A stretch of DNA of 64,000 nucleotides, from positions 1,712,347 to 1,776,346 of the forward strand of contig JARGXX010000115.1 of assembly GCA_030374765.1 (NCBI GenBank). Reading direction: 5' to 3'. Origin of the DNA: Agarophyton chilense (taxonomy: Eukaryota > Rhodophyta > Florideophyceae > Gracilariales > Gracilariaceae). Every line of letters starts with the position of its first letter. Position 1 is the first letter of the stretch. A model generated the notes under the pieces. The model had not been told where the DNA came from and did not search any database. It was given only the letters and a program-made list of their open reading frames with translations. Shown piece after piece: positions 63,051 to 64,000 of this stretch. The translations under genes and the position numbers were made by a program.

Positions 63051-63058
63051 TATAAATA
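63051..63058 (+). promoter_or_regulatory. TATA box upstream of NAA40
   Basis: TATAAATA in very GC-rich DNA, 224 bases before the NAA40 ATG on the plus strand. The (GA)n repeat would then be in the 5' leader. Confidence 0.55.
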
Positions 63059-63116
63059 CGGCACGGCGTTTGAATTGGCGCGACAGGCTGGGCGAGACGC
63101 ACACAGAGACAGACAT

Positions 63117-63168
63117 TGAGAGAGAGCGAGAGAGAGAGAGCGAGAGAGAGAGAGCGAGAGAGAGAGAG

Positions 63169-63211
<43 letters not shown>
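63117..63211. repeat. (GA)n microsatellite
   Basis: About 95 bases of GA/CG-interrupted GAGAGA between the TATA box and the NAA40 start codon. Confidence 0.95.
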
Positions 63212-63274
63212 GAGAGAGCGAGAGGGAAGAGGGAGGGCGAGCGGCCGCGCACGTAGCACGCGCGCGCGTCCAAT

Positions 63275-63567
63275 ATGACGACCACGCGCTCCGCGCGCGC
63301 GCTGGTGGCCGCCGCACGCTCGCAGTGTGTCGCCGCGCGCCCGCCGTCGCCGTCGCCGTCGGCGGCGCTGCCGCACGGGCTGGTGCTCGCGCTGCGCGCC
63401 GCCGCAGACGTGCCGCCGCGCGAACTCAGCGCCATGCTACACGCGCTGGAGCGCTGCGAGCGTCATCTGTACGACGCGTCCACCTACAAGTGGAGCGCCG
63501 TCCGCAAGCGCGCCGAGCTCGCGCACGTCCACCATCGCTACCTTCTGGTGCGCCACGTCGCCCCCCA

Positions 63568-63598
<31 letters not shown>

Positions 63599-63997
63599 GC
63601 GTCCGCGTCCTCGCTGCCGCCGCCGCCGCCCATCGCGTTCCTCGCGTTTCGTTGGGATCTCGACGACGGCCGCCCCGTCATGTATGTGTACGAGCTCTTC
63701 GTGCGCGCCGCGTATCGCCGCCGCGGCCTGGCTGTCGCGCTCATGCGCTGCGCCGAGACGCTTTGTCGCGCCGCGAGCATCCCGTACATCGTGCTCACCG
63801 TGTTTAGCGCCAACGAGCCCGCCCTCAATCTCTACCGCCACAAGCTTGCGTAAGTTTTACTCACCCCCCGTTGCCCGGTTCGTCGCGCTCCGCTGCTAAC
63901 CCGCCCGCCCCCCAGCTTCGTCACCGACCGCACGTGTCCAACAAACCACGGCGTGCTGCACGCCGGCTACCACATTCTCTCCAAGCACATTGTTTGA
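63275..63997 (+). CDS. NAA40: N-alpha-acetyltransferase 40 (NatD), two exons
   Basis: Join of exon 1 (63275-63849) and exon 2 (63916-63997); the 66-nt intron begins GTAAGT and ends CCCCAG, and the split codon restores HKLA-FVTDRT. The product is 218 residues. The N-terminal region is followed by YDASTYKWSAVRKRAELAH (compare the W-x-x-x-x-K-R-x-E block of NAA40), a Ser run encoded by a TCC repeat, then the GNAT core: FLAFRWDLDDG, VMYVYELFVRAAYRRRGLAVALM (acetyl-CoA-binding R/Q-x-x-G-x-G/A) and YIVLTVFSANEPALNLY. Exon 2 adds the last strand (GVLHAGYHILSK). NatD acetylates the N-terminus of histones H2A and H4. The Ser run between two strands is an unusual insertion. Confidence 0.9.
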
Positions 63998-64000
63998 TTC

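Larger units (their letters stand above)
62814..63274. other. Divergent promoter region of the zinc-finger and NAA40 genes
   Basis: A GC-rich 460-bp interval that must serve both genes. It contains the TATA box at 63051-63058 and the (GA)n repeat described separately. Confidence 0.5.

Noticed and set aside
62953-63807. Long Arg/Glu-rich frames through the (GA)n repeat
   Set aside because: GA repeats are open in all frames on both strands; the NAA40 frame explains the sequence after 63275.
1-64000. CRISPR arrays, rRNA genes, bacterial contamination
   Set aside because: No regularly spaced direct repeats of CRISPR type and no rRNA-like blocks were seen; spliceosomal introns and eukaryotic gene families run from one end to the other.

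Overview
The window is nuclear DNA from a eukaryote. Genes with clear eukaryotic orthologues (COP9 signalosome subunit 2, a DNAJC28-type protein, histone acetyltransferase NAA40, PH-domain CAMK-type kinases) have short GT-AG introns (65, 158 and 66 nt, plus a probable 84-nt one). Genes are compact and mostly intronless, and they sit as islands between large blocks of decayed transposons. This fits a macroalgal red alga best, but that is inference from gene style and not shown by any one sequence.

Layout. 1-3000: two convergent host genes, a degenerate low-molecular-weight phosphatase homologue and a mitochondrial-looking DNAJC28 homologue. 3001-6724: AT-rich, no clear gene. 6725-12279: a Helitron with a complete Rep-helicase core split over three frames, a 120-bp tandem repeat and a convincing 3' terminal hairpin. 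12280-20300: broken genes, among them a coiled-coil accessory-type protein, a PARP relic and a PIF/Harbinger transposase relic. 20777-21720: a pogo-like transposase relic cut off by an LTR. 21721-38424: LTR retrotransposon territory. A decayed Ty3/gypsy element (5' LTR 22371-22985, 3' LTR 37729-38424) has its integrase split by a second LTR element (28764-34716, 5-bp target duplication), and carries an intact 560-codon antisense ORF between integrase and 3' LTR. 38425-43332: two Tc1/mariner relics (one with ~135-bp inverted repeats) on either side of an 830-bp GC-rich block packed with tiny hairpins.

43915-64000: gene-dense and increasingly GC-rich host DNA: a trypsin-like/PDZ protein, an FkbM methyltransferase, a small membrane protein, a PH-CAMK kinase, CSN2, a small two-exon gene, a second PH-CAMK kinase in opposite orientation, a Wntless-like seven-helix protein fused to a class 3 lipase, a 2-oxoglutarate/Fe(II) oxygenase, a C2H2 zinc-finger protein and NAA40. 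From about 55 kb simple repeats ((ACG)n, a 13-bp minisatellite, TTTGG, GTA, GGC, GA) are frequent.

Nothing indicates an operon or shared pathway. The host genes are housekeeping or signalling genes; the transposons share only location. The most unusual signals are the hairpin array at 40430-41260, the antisense retrotransposon ORF, the LTR joined directly to protease sequence, the lipase fusion, and several enzyme homologues that lack catalytic residues.
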